Assembly: GCA_964367585.1 (NCBI GenBank)
Contig: CAYIYH010000001.1
Span: forward strand, 614,138-678,137
DNA: 64,000 bases
Direction of reading: 5' to 3'
Origin: CAYJGJ01 sp964367585
GTDB taxonomy: Bacteria > Bacillota > Clostridia > Peptostreptococcales > Anaerovoracaceae
Part shown: positions 24,548-34,024 of the stretch, piece after piece
Layout: each line of letters opens with the position of its first letter
Numbering within the stretch: position 1 is the first letter of the stretch
Notes under the pieces: generated by a model
The model's input: only the letters and a program-made list of their open reading frames with translations
Databases searched by the model: none
Told to the model about the DNA's origin: nothing
Made by a program: the position numbers and the translations under genes

Positions 24548-26350
24548 TTAATCATGTCTTCTTGTTCTATAATTTCGTCTGTCTGACTTTTTTGACCTAC
24601 TATAATGTTCCTGCTTTGCTAGATACATCGCCTGATCAGCTTCATCTAGCTTCAAGTCTATGTCTGATGAAGTGCGACTGATAGAAGTCCCCACTGATAC
24701 GGAGAGAACCTCTTCTTTAGCAACCAACAGTATAAAATCTCTCAGCTTGTCATTGAAATTATCCTCATTTTCGCAATCATCCATGATTATGAATTCATCC
24801 CCTCCAATTCGATATGCCTTTTCCACAAACACCTGCCTAAGCAATTCTGCACATGTAATAATAAGGATATCTCCCTGCGAGTGCCCTTGGGAATCGTTAG
24901 TTTCCTTCAACCCGTTAATATCTATGTATGAGAAGCCTATGAAGCCTGGGTGACATTTGCGAAAGTCGGCAATCACCGACTGATAACTAGTCCTGTTTCT
25001 TAATCCTGTCAACTCGTCGTATTGACTGAGTTTTTTGAATTTATTAAGCAGATAATATCTGCAATTGTTTTTATTATTATGCCCAGTTGCTAAATCGTAT
25101 GCAAACTCCTCACAATTTCCATAACCGCAGCTAAAACAATTTATCCGTCTTTCTTCTTCCGTTATCTTTCCTAATGAAATGTATGCATTTTCTAAGTCAA
25201 TATTTTCTGGTTCACTATAATCGGAACTCCTATCCTTATATTCTCTAATAAAGTCATTCATATCTAATATCTTGTCAAAATGGTCCATTAACTCCGCTGT
25301 GCTTTGTGGCTGTACCGATTCCTTCTTCTTGTTTAGGTGATAATCTATGTCGTTCAGGCGAGCACATTTACTTGTGCCTGTGCCCAAATTGCATCCATTT
25401 TCACAATTCAATACATCGATCACAGTAGGCAGTGGCCTACCCTCTCCGATATCTTCAATACACTCATCGAAGTATTCTTTAATCTTTTGTATTCCCTCTA
25501 TTTGTTTTATCCAAATGTCACCACCCATATAATATTTTATGTTCTCACTCAATCCACCAGGACGTGAAAAAGTAAATCCGATTGAACCCTCAGGATTATC
25601 AAAAGTAGCCTCTTGAAAGTCTCCTAAATGTATACTTTCTTTTTCCATTTTATCTAATAGCTTCGCAAAAGTCACATTAAAATCTATCATCCCTTGCGTT
25701 TCAACAATTTCGCACTCGCGTTTTTTCCCAATACAAGGAGAAATAAAGACCAACTTATCTTCTACACCAACATATTTCTTTAGGTAAATTGCAAGTGAGA
25801 TCAAAGGGCTATGGATTGGAGACAATTTGTCGATTAACTTTGGTTGGTATTTTTCAATATAACTGACTACAACAGGGCATGGTTGGGCGATTAATTGTGT
25901 CATGTTTTTTTCTTTTATTGCCTTGACATGTCCCCACGTACAGATATCCGCACCTAGTGATACATCGTATACCTTATTTATGCCTATAGATTTTAGATAA
26001 CTAATTAGTTTGGGAATAGAAGGAAAGTTGAACATCGCAGAAGGTGCGATTACGGCAGATATTTTTTCTCCTCTGCCTATTTGATCGAAAAAAGAGTCAT
26101 AGTCGTCGATAAATTCACGCGCTCCATGGTCACAAATGCGCAAGCATTCACCACATGAAATACAATACCCCGGTTTAATAAAAACCTTAGAGTTATCACC
26201 GTCAAAAAAGGCCTCATTAGCCTTTACGGGACATACAAATATGCATTTGTGACAACCCTCACAATAGTCTTCTTTGGTCTGTATATATGTAGTATTGTAC
26301 AAAACACGCCACCATTTATCTTTCGTTATGCACAAATTGTATCCTCTCAT
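24548..26350 (-). CDS. [FeFe]-hydrogenase-like sensory protein fused to a GGDEF domain
   Basis: About 600 residues. Order: two 4Fe-4S ferredoxin motifs (CEGCHKCIFVCPVKA and CISCGECLRICDHGA, about 30-75); a hydrogenase large-subunit domain (about 90-345) with the three H-cluster-type segments QPCPVVV, SPCIGKKRE and LNCENGCNLGTG; a four-cysteine Fe-S domain (CFSCGYGNCEEF, about 405); and a GGDEF domain (about 440-590) with intact RIGGDEF. Group C/D hydrogenases of this kind are thought to sense redox or H2. The output here would be c-di-GMP synthesis. The start is uncertain: ATG at 26350, TTG at 26335 after GAGAGG, or TTG at 26359. Confidence 0.88.
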   Translation of the reverse strand: MRGYNLCITKDKWWRVLYNTTYIQTKEDYCEGCHKCIFVCPVKANEAFFDGDNSKVFIKPGYCISCGECLRICDHGAREFIDDYDSFFDQIGRGEKISAVIAPSAMFNFPSIPKLISYLKSIGINKVYDVSLGADICTWGHVKAIKEKNMTQLIAQPCPVVVSYIEKYQPKLIDKLSPIHSPLISLAIYLKKYVGVEDKLVFISPCIGKKRECEIVETQGMIDFNVTFAKLLDKMEKESIHLGDFQEATFDNPEGSIGFTFSRPGGLSENIKYYMGGDIWIKQIEGIQKIKEYFDECIEDIGEGRPLPTVIDVLNCENGCNLGTGTSKCARLNDIDYHLNKKKESVQPQSTAELMDHFDKILDMNDFIREYKDRSSDYSEPENIDLENAYISLGKITEEERRINCFSCGYGNCEEFAYDLATGHNNKNNCRYYLLNKFKKLSQYDELTGLRNRTSYQSVIADFRKCHPGFIGFSYIDINGLKETNDSQGHSQGDILIITCAELLRQVFVEKAYRIGGDEFIIMDDCENEDNFNDKLRDFILLVAKEEVLSVSVGTSISRTSSDIDLKLDEADQAMYLAKQEHYSRSKKSDRRNYRTRRHD

Positions 26351-26912
26351 TACGTCCAATTTGTGTCTCTCACCGCACTCATTATAAGATTCTCAGCATC
26401 TCAATCCCTTACTAAAGTACGCAAGTCCGTTCGCTAGCAGTATGGAATCCATTTTTTGAAATGCAGAAATTCTACTATTTAAAATTACATTTATATCTTT
26501 TTTGCCTTGATTCAATATAATAACACTATATCAACGCTATAGCAACATAAAGTATTTTATTTTCTTTTTTTCTAAACCTCCCACTCAATATAATCTGCCA
26601 TGTGCACACACAGAGTAAAGCGCACGGCGACTAAAACGATAAACACCCCTGAAAATAGTTTGCAGAGAGCAGTGCTATTTATTATTTTCCCAAAACTACT
26701 CAATCAATATGTCTTTTTTCTTCGCTGTTTAGATATTATCTATTTTAATATCAAGATATAGTCACCATAATACTATAATATTATACGATTCCATGCAATT
26801 TTATTTTTTTGGGTATTTCCAGCTGGTGAAACGTATATTCACTCCTTATTTTTTCTCATAAAGTAAGTGTATTATACTACTAAATTTAAATAATTCCAAT
26901 ACAACGATAATT

Positions 26913-26938
26913 CCTATAACTAATTGGTAAATTATAGG
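26913..26938. promoter_or_regulatory. Inverted repeat upstream of the SDR gene
   Basis: CCTATAA (26913-26919) pairs with TTATAGG (26932-26938), 20 bases before the -35 box. It is a candidate operator. The surrounding region 26360-26958 is AT-rich without coding frames. One short stretch (26395-26435, CTAAAGTACGCAAGTCCG) faintly resembles the dispersed repeat. I see nothing else in it. Confidence 0.3.
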
Positions 26939-26958
26939 TAAATTACTCTTTTATTTCA

Positions 26959-26987
26959 TTGTTTTTTGCTAGATTTTAATATATAAT
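26959..26987 (+). promoter_or_regulatory. Sigma-70-type promoter of the SDR gene
   Basis: TTGTTT (26959-26964), a spacer of 17 bases and TATAAT (26982-26987). The start codon lies 47 bases downstream. Confidence 0.65.
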
Positions 26988-27034
26988 AACGATAAGTCGG
27001 TATATACAATATGAATCAGAAAAGGAGTGACGAT

Positions 27035-27838
27035 ATGGGTAAATTATTAGATGGAAAAGTTGCAATTATTACTGGTGGCGGCAAAGCTTCTTTATCAGAT
27101 GGAAGTATCGGCTCTATCGGATATGGAATTGCAACGGCTTATGCAAAAGAAGGCGCTAATCTCGTATTAACAGGCAGAAATGAACAAAAACTCATAGATG
27201 CAAAAGAAGAGCTCGAAAAACTATATGGTATCGAAGTTCTAACAGTAGTAGCCGATGTCAATTCAGGCGCGGACAACGAGGCTTCTGTTAAAAATGTTGT
27301 AACCAAGACTATCGAGAAGTTTGGAAAAATCAATGTTCTCATTAACAATGCGCAAGCTTCCGCTTCTGGAATCACCATCGGCGATCATACACTCGAACAG
27401 TTTGACCTTGCGCTGTATTCAGGGCTGTATTCAACTTTTTTATATATGAGAGAATGCTATGAATACCTAAAAGAAACACAAGGTTCCGTGATAAATTTTG
27501 GTTCTGGTGCCGGACTTTCCGGAAATTTTGGGCAGGGTTCGTACGCAGCAGCAAAAGAAGGAATTAGAGGACTTAGCCGTGTAGCTGCAAATGAATGGGG
27601 AAAAGCAAATATTAATGTAAATGTAATATGTCCCCTTGCATATACAGAACAACTCGACAAATGGCGTCAGTACCAACCGGAGGCATACGATAAAAATATT
27701 AAAGGGATTCCAATGGGTAGATTCGGGGATTCGGAAAATGATATCGGCAGAGTTTGTGTACAACTAGCTACAGATGACTTCAAATATATGTCGGGGGAAA
27801 CGCTGACTCTTCAAGGCGGCTCAGGCCTTAGACCATAG
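27035..27838 (+). CDS. SDR family oxidoreductase
   Basis: 267 residues. The Rossmann nucleotide site is VAIITGGGKAS (residues 9-19), with NNAQAS in place of the usual NNAG and the catalytic YAAAK (Tyr near 169) preceded by NFGSGAG. The C-terminal GGSGLRP closes the fold. Classical short-chain reductases use NAD(P)H on a carbonyl or hydroxyl substrate. The substrate is unknown. AAGGAG before the ATG at 27035 fixes the start, so the ATG at 27011 is rejected. It appears to be a single-gene unit. Confidence 0.9.
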   Translation: MGKLLDGKVAIITGGGKASLSDGSIGSIGYGIATAYAKEGANLVLTGRNEQKLIDAKEELEKLYGIEVLTVVADVNSGADNEASVKNVVTKTIEKFGKINVLINNAQASASGITIGDHTLEQFDLALYSGLYSTFLYMRECYEYLKETQGSVINFGSGAGLSGNFGQGSYAAAKEGIRGLSRVAANEWGKANINVNVICPLAYTEQLDKWRQYQPEAYDKNIKGIPMGRFGDSENDIGRVCVQLATDDFKYMSGETLTLQGGSGLRP

Positions 27839-27909
27839 ATGAATAATCTATTAGTATACACGACATGTTATGCAACAGCTGTTGCACCTTAGTAACAATA
27901 ATTTTGTAT

Positions 27910-27935
27910 CACTGTATATATAGTGCTTTATAATA
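27910..27935 (+). promoter_or_regulatory. Near-palindrome and -10 box ahead of the HD-GYP gene
   Basis: CACTGTATATATAGTG (27910-27925) is palindromic but for one pair, and is followed by TTTATAATAA, a good -10 box. A matching -35 is not clear, which would fit an activator-dependent promoter. The next gene starts at 27984. Confidence 0.35.
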
Positions 27936-27983
27936 AAATTTATCCTTAAAAACTTGAAATCTTAATGTAATCTGGAGCGACAA

Positions 27984-29054
27984 ATGGACAAAGCCGCAAA
28001 ACCTAAAATATTAATCGTAGACGACAATGTTACTAATCTAAACATAGCGCGCAAATCACTATGTGATGATTACAATGTCGTGCTTATCAAAGACGGAGCA
28101 ATGGCATTAGCCGAAATTCCAAATATTAACCCTAGCCTCATCCTGCTCGATGTTGAAATGCCGGGATTAAGTGGTTTTGATGTCATCCAAAAAATAAAAA
28201 AAGAAATGCCCGATCCTTTCTGCAATATTCCTGTCATATTTTTAACAGCAAAAGATGATGGAGACAGCGAATTCGAAGGGCTTAACTTAGGAGCCGTTGA
28301 TTATGTAATTAAGCCGTTCTCCGCAGCTCTCCTCAAAAAAAGAGTAGAGCTACACCTAAAATTACATAATTATAGTACTAACCTTGAGCATCTCGTAGAG
28401 GAAAAAACAGAACACATTAAAGAGCTTCAATATGCTGTTATTTACTCTATGTCGGAAATGGTCGAAAGGAGAGATCGTGGAACAGGAAAGCATATTTTAC
28501 GTACACATACTTTCCTCAGAATGTTACTCGAACAGGTCATTAAAGATTGCATCTATGAAGATTCTCTCGTTGATGTGGATGTCGAAATATATGCCCACGC
28601 ATCTCAAATGCATGACGTGGGTAAAATTTGCATCCCTGATAATATACTATTAAAACCGGCTGCACTCACATCCGAAGAATATGAAATAATAAAAAAACAC
28701 ACACTATATGGTAGCGATATAATAGATACTGCAATAAAAGAAGTACGGGAAGTGGAGTTTCTTGAGGTCGCTAAAAACTTTGCCCTTACCCACCACGAAA
28801 AATGGGATGGAAGCGGATATCCATATGGACTAAAAGGGGAGGATATTCCTATCTGTGGGAGACTTATGGCCATCGTAGACGCATATGATGCATTAACATC
28901 CGCTCGACCATATAAGCATGCTAAAACTCACGAAGAGACCGTTGATATTATTATCAGTGATAGAGGAAAACATTTCGACCCACTCATTGTAGATTCTTTT
29001 CTAAAAATCGCAGATGAATTTGTCGAAATCACCGAAAGCAATCGAGATATTTAG
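27984..29054 (+). CDS. Response regulator with HD-GYP output domain
   Basis: 356 residues. A receiver domain (residues 7-125) has the acidic pair VDDN, the phospho-acceptor Asp in LILLDVEMP (about 56) and the Lys in VIKPF. A linker helix leads to an HD-GYP domain (about 150-345) with HDVGK (about 210) and HHEKWDGSGYP (about 267-277), all metal and GYP residues present. Such proteins hydrolyse c-di-GMP when activated. GGAG precedes the ATG. Twenty-two bases separate it from the hybrid kinase gene, its likely phosphodonor partner. Confidence 0.93.
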   Translation: MDKAAKPKILIVDDNVTNLNIARKSLCDDYNVVLIKDGAMALAEIPNINPSLILLDVEMPGLSGFDVIQKIKKEMPDPFCNIPVIFLTAKDDGDSEFEGLNLGAVDYVIKPFSAALLKKRVELHLKLHNYSTNLEHLVEEKTEHIKELQYAVIYSMSEMVERRDRGTGKHILRTHTFLRMLLEQVIKDCIYEDSLVDVDVEIYAHASQMHDVGKICIPDNILLKPAALTSEEYEIIKKHTLYGSDIIDTAIKEVREVEFLEVAKNFALTHHEKWDGSGYPYGLKGEDIPICGRLMAIVDAYDALTSARPYKHAKTHEETVDIIISDRGKHFDPLIVDSFLKIADEFVEITESNRDI

Positions 29055-29076
29055 AATACTCTAAGGAGGTCCCAAA

Positions 29077-32000
29077 ATGTCTAAACAAAATCAAATTACT
29101 ATCGAACACTTAACCGAAACTATATCTATTACAGGTGTAGGTGTTTTTATTTGGAATTTGGAAACTGACCATGTTATTTACAGCAAGGAATGGGCGCAGA
29201 TAGTTGGATATGAACTAGATGAACTTGAAGAACATGTAAGAACCTGGGAATCGATGTTATTTCCTGAAGATTTAAAAGTTGCAGAATCAGCAGTTGAAAG
29301 GCATCTCTCAGGACAGGCTGAGTTATACGAAGCTGAATTTAGACTCCTAAAAAAAGATGGTACAACTATATGGGGACACGATAAAGGGAAAGTTACCGAA
29401 TATACGAAAGATGGTACCCCACTAATTCTTTGTGGGGTACTACAAGATATAACTAGCATTAAACTTACGGAGGAGTTGTTAAGAGAAAGTACTGATATCC
29501 TTAATCTTGCAATTGAAGTAGCCGAATTCGGCACTTGGGATTGGGACCTTATTAATGACCACATCGCTTATAACGATGAGTATTTGAAAATGCTCGGCTA
29601 TACACAAAATGATATTAACAATTCACTAGAAGAATGGGAGGACATGAATCATCCCGAGGATTTACCTATGGTATCTTCAATGTTGGACGATTTTGTGGAT
29701 GGCAAAATTTCAACCTACGAGTGCGAAACTCGTATGCGTCATAAAGATGGCCATTATATATGGACACGAGACGTTGGGCGCATTGTGTCTAGAGACGAAA
29801 ATGGAGTCGCAACTCGTGTAATAGGCGGACATCTCAACATTGATAGCCTCAAAAACTATCAGTCAAAATTGGAAACGACTTTAAGTGAACTTGCCAACCA
29901 TCAAGTGCATCTCGAACAAGAAATAGAAGAACGCACAAAGACATTAATCGAACAAGATAAATTGTTAGTAACAGTGAATGATATTTCCAGAAAACTTTTA
30001 ACCATTACGGATGAAATGGATTTTCAATCTCTTTTATCGAGTTGCCTAAACCAACTCGTACTAGCATACGGTGCAAATCAAGCTATCTTATGGAGATTTA
30101 GCACTTTCAACGATGTACCTTATATATATATTTCATATGCATACAAGAACAATGAAGAAATTATTTTTGACACGAGCAATATAAAAGAATTCATCGAGAC
30201 CATCCCAGATGACAATTCTCTTTTCCATATAAAAGCAGACAATAACATCGTCATCAAATATGATCAATTCTCAGACGAACTCAAACACCTTTTCACTACC
30301 CAAAAAACAGTTTCGGGCTTTTTGAATTTGGTACCTCATCAATTCGCATCGCTGCTTTCGAAGAACTTACACTTAAACGACTCGTTTCTCCTAGCACCTA
30401 TTTACACTCACAATAAACTGTTTGGATTTGCATCAATAAATAAAGACAGTGGGGATTTGCAATATACCGATGCTCAAGAGAATATGCTTGTTATCAGCGG
30501 AACCCTTTTCGCAAATGCACAAAAAAGACACGAGATGGACATTGAACTCAAACAAGCACATGAAGAAGCTCTTTTAAGCTCGCAAGCAAAAAGTAACTTC
30601 CTCGCCAATATGAGCCATGAAATAAGAACACCTCTAAATGCAATATTAGGCATGTCTGAAATTGTTCTACGAGAAAGTGCCGGAAGGTCAACGGAAGAGT
30701 ATGCTATAGAAATCAAAAATGCGAGTGAAAACTTACTCAACATTATTAACGATATTCTAGATATTTCAAAAATCGAATCAGGAAAGCTAGATATCATTGA
30801 AGTAGATTACATTATTACATCTCTTATCAATGATGTAATTAGTATTATTAAAATCCGACTAGAAGACAAGCCTATTTTATTCACTACTTTTATTGACAAA
30901 AATATTCCAAGCAAGCTTTTCGGAGATGAAATTAGAATAAAGCAGGTTTTGATTAATCTTTTGACTAATGCTGTTAAATTTACAAAAAGTGGAAATATTC
31001 ACTTGAATGCTACTTACGATCTTCATGGAGACACTGCCGAACTAAAATTCTCGGTCACGGATACAGGCATTGGAATAAAAGAAGAAGACATGGAACGGTT
31101 GTATATGCAATTCGAAAGAGTTGATACGAAGAGGAATAGGAACATCGAGGGCACGGGATTAGGTCTCGCAATTTCAAAACAACTATGCGAAATGATGGGA
31201 GGATCTATCAAAGTGAAAAGCTCCGTGGGCAAAGGATCTACTTTTACTGCAACTGTTATGCAAAAAGTAACAGACTATCACCCTATTGTTGCTCCGCCGA
31301 CTAAGCAAAATGTACTAGTTTATGAAGCGCGCGAACTCTATGCTAACTCTATCAAACAGTCAATAGAAGACCTAGGATCGCTATGCACAATTTGCACTAA
31401 GCAGTCGGAACTTTTAGATGCTTTTAATAAAAACCAATACGACCATTTATTTACACCTGCCGTCCATCTCCACAAAATAGAAAATTTGAAGCGTTCACTT
31501 AAGCGTAATTTCAACATTGTTCTTATGACAGACCTTGGAGACAGCATTTCCTACAGAAATGTACAAACAGTCTCTCTGCCGCTTAATTGCATCCAGTTAT
31601 CAGATATTTTTAATAATACCAGCCTATCCTTTTCACATACAGAGGAAAATGCTTTCTTCACCGCACCCGATGCTAATGTCCTTGTAGTCGATGATAACCA
31701 AGTCAATTTAATGGTTGCAAAAGGATTATTGGCACCTTATAAGTTTAATGTTGAAACTGCACTCAACGGAGCTATCGCCGTCGACCTAGTCAAAGAAAAT
31801 GACTACGATATTGTATTTATGGATCATATGATGCCTGTAATGGACGGAATTGATGCGACTGCAGCGATTCGTAACTTAGACGGAGAAAAATATACTTCCC
31901 TACCTATTATTGCATTAACCGCAAATGCTTTGGTTGGTGCAAAAGAACTATTTGTTAATGAAGGAATGAATGACTTTTTACCAAAACCTATAGAAATAAA

Positions 32001-32697
32001 GAAACTAAATGATACTTTATTGAAATGGATTCCTGAAGAGAAAATCCTATCGACAAACACATATATTAAAAAAACCGATATTTCAGATGCAGATAAACTG
32101 TACATTGAAGGAGTAGATACTAAATATGGCATTAAATTGATGGGGGGAGATATTTCTGACTATCGCGATGTATTAACTTCTTTTTACCATGACGGACTAA
32201 GAAGACTAGAAACTATAAATGATTCCTTTACAAACGAGGACTTGAAAAACTTCATTATTGATGTCCATGCTCTCAAAAGCGCCTCTTTTTCAATTGGAGC
32301 TTTTGCCGTTTCTGAAAAAGCAAAAGCACTAGAAGAAGCTGGTATAAGATCCGATACGAAGTATATAAAACTACACACAAATGAATTCATACAAGCCCTA
32401 GGGTTTTTGTTAAATTGTATAGAGGAACATATAAATATAGATACCACTCATGGAGAGGATGCTGAATTTGGTGATGTTGCTATACTAAATGAAAACATTG
32501 TAACCTTAAGCGATGCCCTTGCTTCTTTGGAAATTGAAGTGATAGAAAGCTGCTTAGAGCTGTGCATGTCGTATAGCTGGAAAGGTGACATTTCAAAACA
32601 CCTAAGAGAAATCAAGGCTTTCACTGAGAATTTTGAATATTACAATGCAAAACCTCTTATTGACTCAATCAAAGAGCAGATTACGGAAAACTACTAA
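29077..32697 (+). CDS. Hybrid sensor histidine kinase (PAS-PAS-GAF-HisKA-HATPase-REC-HPt)
   Basis: 1206 residues, no membrane segment, so it senses in the cytosol. Order: two PAS domains with PAC motifs (about 15-130, 145-265), a coiled coil, a GAF-like domain (about 305-485), HisKA with the phospho-His in ANMSHEIRTPLN (about 514), HATPase with NLLTNAVKF, DTGIGI and GTGLGLAIS, a degenerate receiver-like segment (about 750-860), a true receiver (VVDDNQ, Asp in FMDHMMP about 911) and an HPt domain with DVHALKSAS (about 1064). AAGGAGG precedes the ATG. It forms a probable pair with the HD-GYP regulator upstream. Confidence 0.93.
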   Translation: MSKQNQITIEHLTETISITGVGVFIWNLETDHVIYSKEWAQIVGYELDELEEHVRTWESMLFPEDLKVAESAVERHLSGQAELYEAEFRLLKKDGTTIWGHDKGKVTEYTKDGTPLILCGVLQDITSIKLTEELLRESTDILNLAIEVAEFGTWDWDLINDHIAYNDEYLKMLGYTQNDINNSLEEWEDMNHPEDLPMVSSMLDDFVDGKISTYECETRMRHKDGHYIWTRDVGRIVSRDENGVATRVIGGHLNIDSLKNYQSKLETTLSELANHQVHLEQEIEERTKTLIEQDKLLVTVNDISRKLLTITDEMDFQSLLSSCLNQLVLAYGANQAILWRFSTFNDVPYIYISYAYKNNEEIIFDTSNIKEFIETIPDDNSLFHIKADNNIVIKYDQFSDELKHLFTTQKTVSGFLNLVPHQFASLLSKNLHLNDSFLLAPIYTHNKLFGFASINKDSGDLQYTDAQENMLVISGTLFANAQKRHEMDIELKQAHEEALLSSQAKSNFLANMSHEIRTPLNAILGMSEIVLRESAGRSTEEYAIEIKNASENLLNIINDILDISKIESGKLDIIEVDYIITSLINDVISIIKIRLEDKPILFTTFIDKNIPSKLFGDEIRIKQVLINLLTNAVKFTKSGNIHLNATYDLHGDTAELKFSVTDTGIGIKEEDMERLYMQFERVDTKRNRNIEGTGLGLAISKQLCEMMGGSIKVKSSVGKGSTFTATVMQKVTDYHPIVAPPTKQNVLVYEARELYANSIKQSIEDLGSLCTICTKQSELLDAFNKNQYDHLFTPAVHLHKIENLKRSLKRNFNIVLMTDLGDSISYRNVQTVSLPLNCIQLSDIFNNTSLSFSHTEENAFFTAPDANVLVVDDNQVNLMVAKGLLAPYKFNVETALNGAIAVDLVKENDYDIVFMDHMMPVMDGIDATAAIRNLDGEKYTSLPIIALTANALVGAKELFVNEGMNDFLPKPIEIKKLNDTLLKWIPEEKILSTNTYIKKTDISDADKLYIEGVDTKYGIKLMGGDISDYRDVLTSFYHDGLRRLETINDSFTNEDLKNFIIDVHALKSASFSIGAFAVSEKAKALEEAGIRSDTKYIKLHTNEFIQALGFLLNCIEEHINIDTTHGEDAEFGDVAILNENIVTLSDALASLEIEVIESCLELCMSYSWKGDISKHLREIKAFTENFEYYNAKPLIDSIKEQITENY

Positions 32698-32705
32698 TAT
32701 CTTTA

Positions 32706-33962
32706 TTATTTCGTATAGTTTTTTTTGTAGAAGGGTCCTATTGTAAGCCCTTGAGCTATTGTTGTGAAAATAATAATACCAAATGTAGAAACAAGCAATA
32801 TATGGAATACTTCCACATTCAATGAATTTGCTGTATTTATAACTAGCGCAAGACTCAAAGCCCCCCTTAATCCAGCATAAGTAAATAAGTTAGCGAATTT
32901 GATTCGAGAAAGGCCATTAGGCCTTTTTTTCATGAAAAGTGAAACTAATCCCACCCCTAAATATCGAGCTGCTATACTGCTTATTATTGCAATTAATATC
33001 CACAATAAAGTGCTATTAACGTATGTGAGAATACTAATTGAAGATAATCCCAATATCACATAGACCAATCCGTTTAAGAGCTTATCGAATACTTCCCAAA
33101 AATTTTTAAAGAGGTCGTTCTCTATGCTCTTTGTATCGTGTAAGTCACTTAGAGTATTGGCATAGTATAGTCCGCAAACTACTGATGATATCGCACTCGA
33201 AACTTCAATCTGCTCACAAGTAACATACGAAAGCGATACAGTCAATAAACTAATAAACACTCGCAGGATAGCATCATTACTATTTTTAAAAAGCTTATTA
33301 AGTAAGAAAGAGATCATTAAACCAATTGCGATTCCTCCACATAATTCTTTTACCAAAAGCCCTGTAAACTCTATAGGATTAATCACATCCTGCCCGCTTT
33401 GTATTGCACTTAACACGACTACAAACAACGCGACCCCAACTCCATCGTTAAATAACGATTCCCCTTCAATTGCAATCGCAGTTTCTTCTGGAAGTCCAAC
33501 CTTAGTTAAAATACTCATAGCAGCAATTGGATCTGTCGGAGATATGATGCATCCCATCAGTAAACAATGCATGAGTGTAAGAGAAGATAGTCCCAGTAAC
33601 ATTGCAATCCCATAGAAGATTCCTGTGTAAATTAAGGTCGACAATACAGTGGCAACCATCGCTAATAGTGCAATGTTTTTAGATTGAACTTTCAGTGTTT
33701 TTATATGGATACCATACGATCCTGCAAAAAGCATAAAACATAGAACACCCTTGACTAAAAATTCATCTAATATTTCAAGTTTAAATTCAAAATAACTCGT
33801 TCCGAATCCAAATTCAGACATCACAAATACCGCTGCCCCCATTAGCACGGAGAAAATCAGCAATGCTATTTCATTCGGCAACTTTAACGTTTTTTCATTA
33901 ATAAAAGTAGCAATAATAACAATAAAAATTAAAAGAACAAATCCCATCAGCATGTTGTCCAT
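32706..33962 (-). CDS. Na+/H+ antiporter, CPA1 (NhaP) family
   Basis: 418 residues with about 12 membrane segments. The CPA1 core is seen in GCIISPTDPIAAMSIL (unwound helix), EGESLFNDGVGVALF (ion-binding Asp) and LRGALSLAL near the C-terminus. It exchanges Na+ or K+ for protons. It ends only 9 bases from the convergent hybrid kinase stop. A hairpin lies between it and the hydrolase gene upstream. Confidence 0.92.
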   Translation of the reverse strand: MDNMLMGFVLLIFIVIIATFINEKTLKLPNEIALLIFSVLMGAAVFVMSEFGFGTSYFEFKLEILDEFLVKGVLCFMLFAGSYGIHIKTLKVQSKNIALLAMVATVLSTLIYTGIFYGIAMLLGLSSLTLMHCLLMGCIISPTDPIAAMSILTKVGLPEETAIAIEGESLFNDGVGVALFVVVLSAIQSGQDVINPIEFTGLLVKELCGGIAIGLMISFLLNKLFKNSNDAILRVFISLLTVSLSYVTCEQIEVSSAISSVVCGLYYANTLSDLHDTKSIENDLFKNFWEVFDKLLNGLVYVILGLSSISILTYVNSTLLWILIAIISSIAARYLGVGLVSLFMKKRPNGLSRIKFANLFTYAGLRGALSLALVINTANSLNVEVFHILLVSTFGIIIFTTIAQGLTIGPFYKKNYTK

Positions 33963-33982
33963 ATCATCATTCTCCTTCTAAT

Positions 33983-34024
33983 ATACATAATGCCAAGAAT
34001 ATAATTATCCTTGGCATTATGTAT
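33983..34024 (-). terminator. Hairpin after the choloylglycine-hydrolase-like gene
   Basis: ATACATAATGCCAAG (33983-33997) pairs perfectly with CTTGGCATTATGTAT (34010-34024). It lies immediately after the upstream stop codon and is followed on the minus strand by ATTAGAAGG. The T-run is weak, so read-through into the antiporter gene is possible. Confidence 0.6.
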
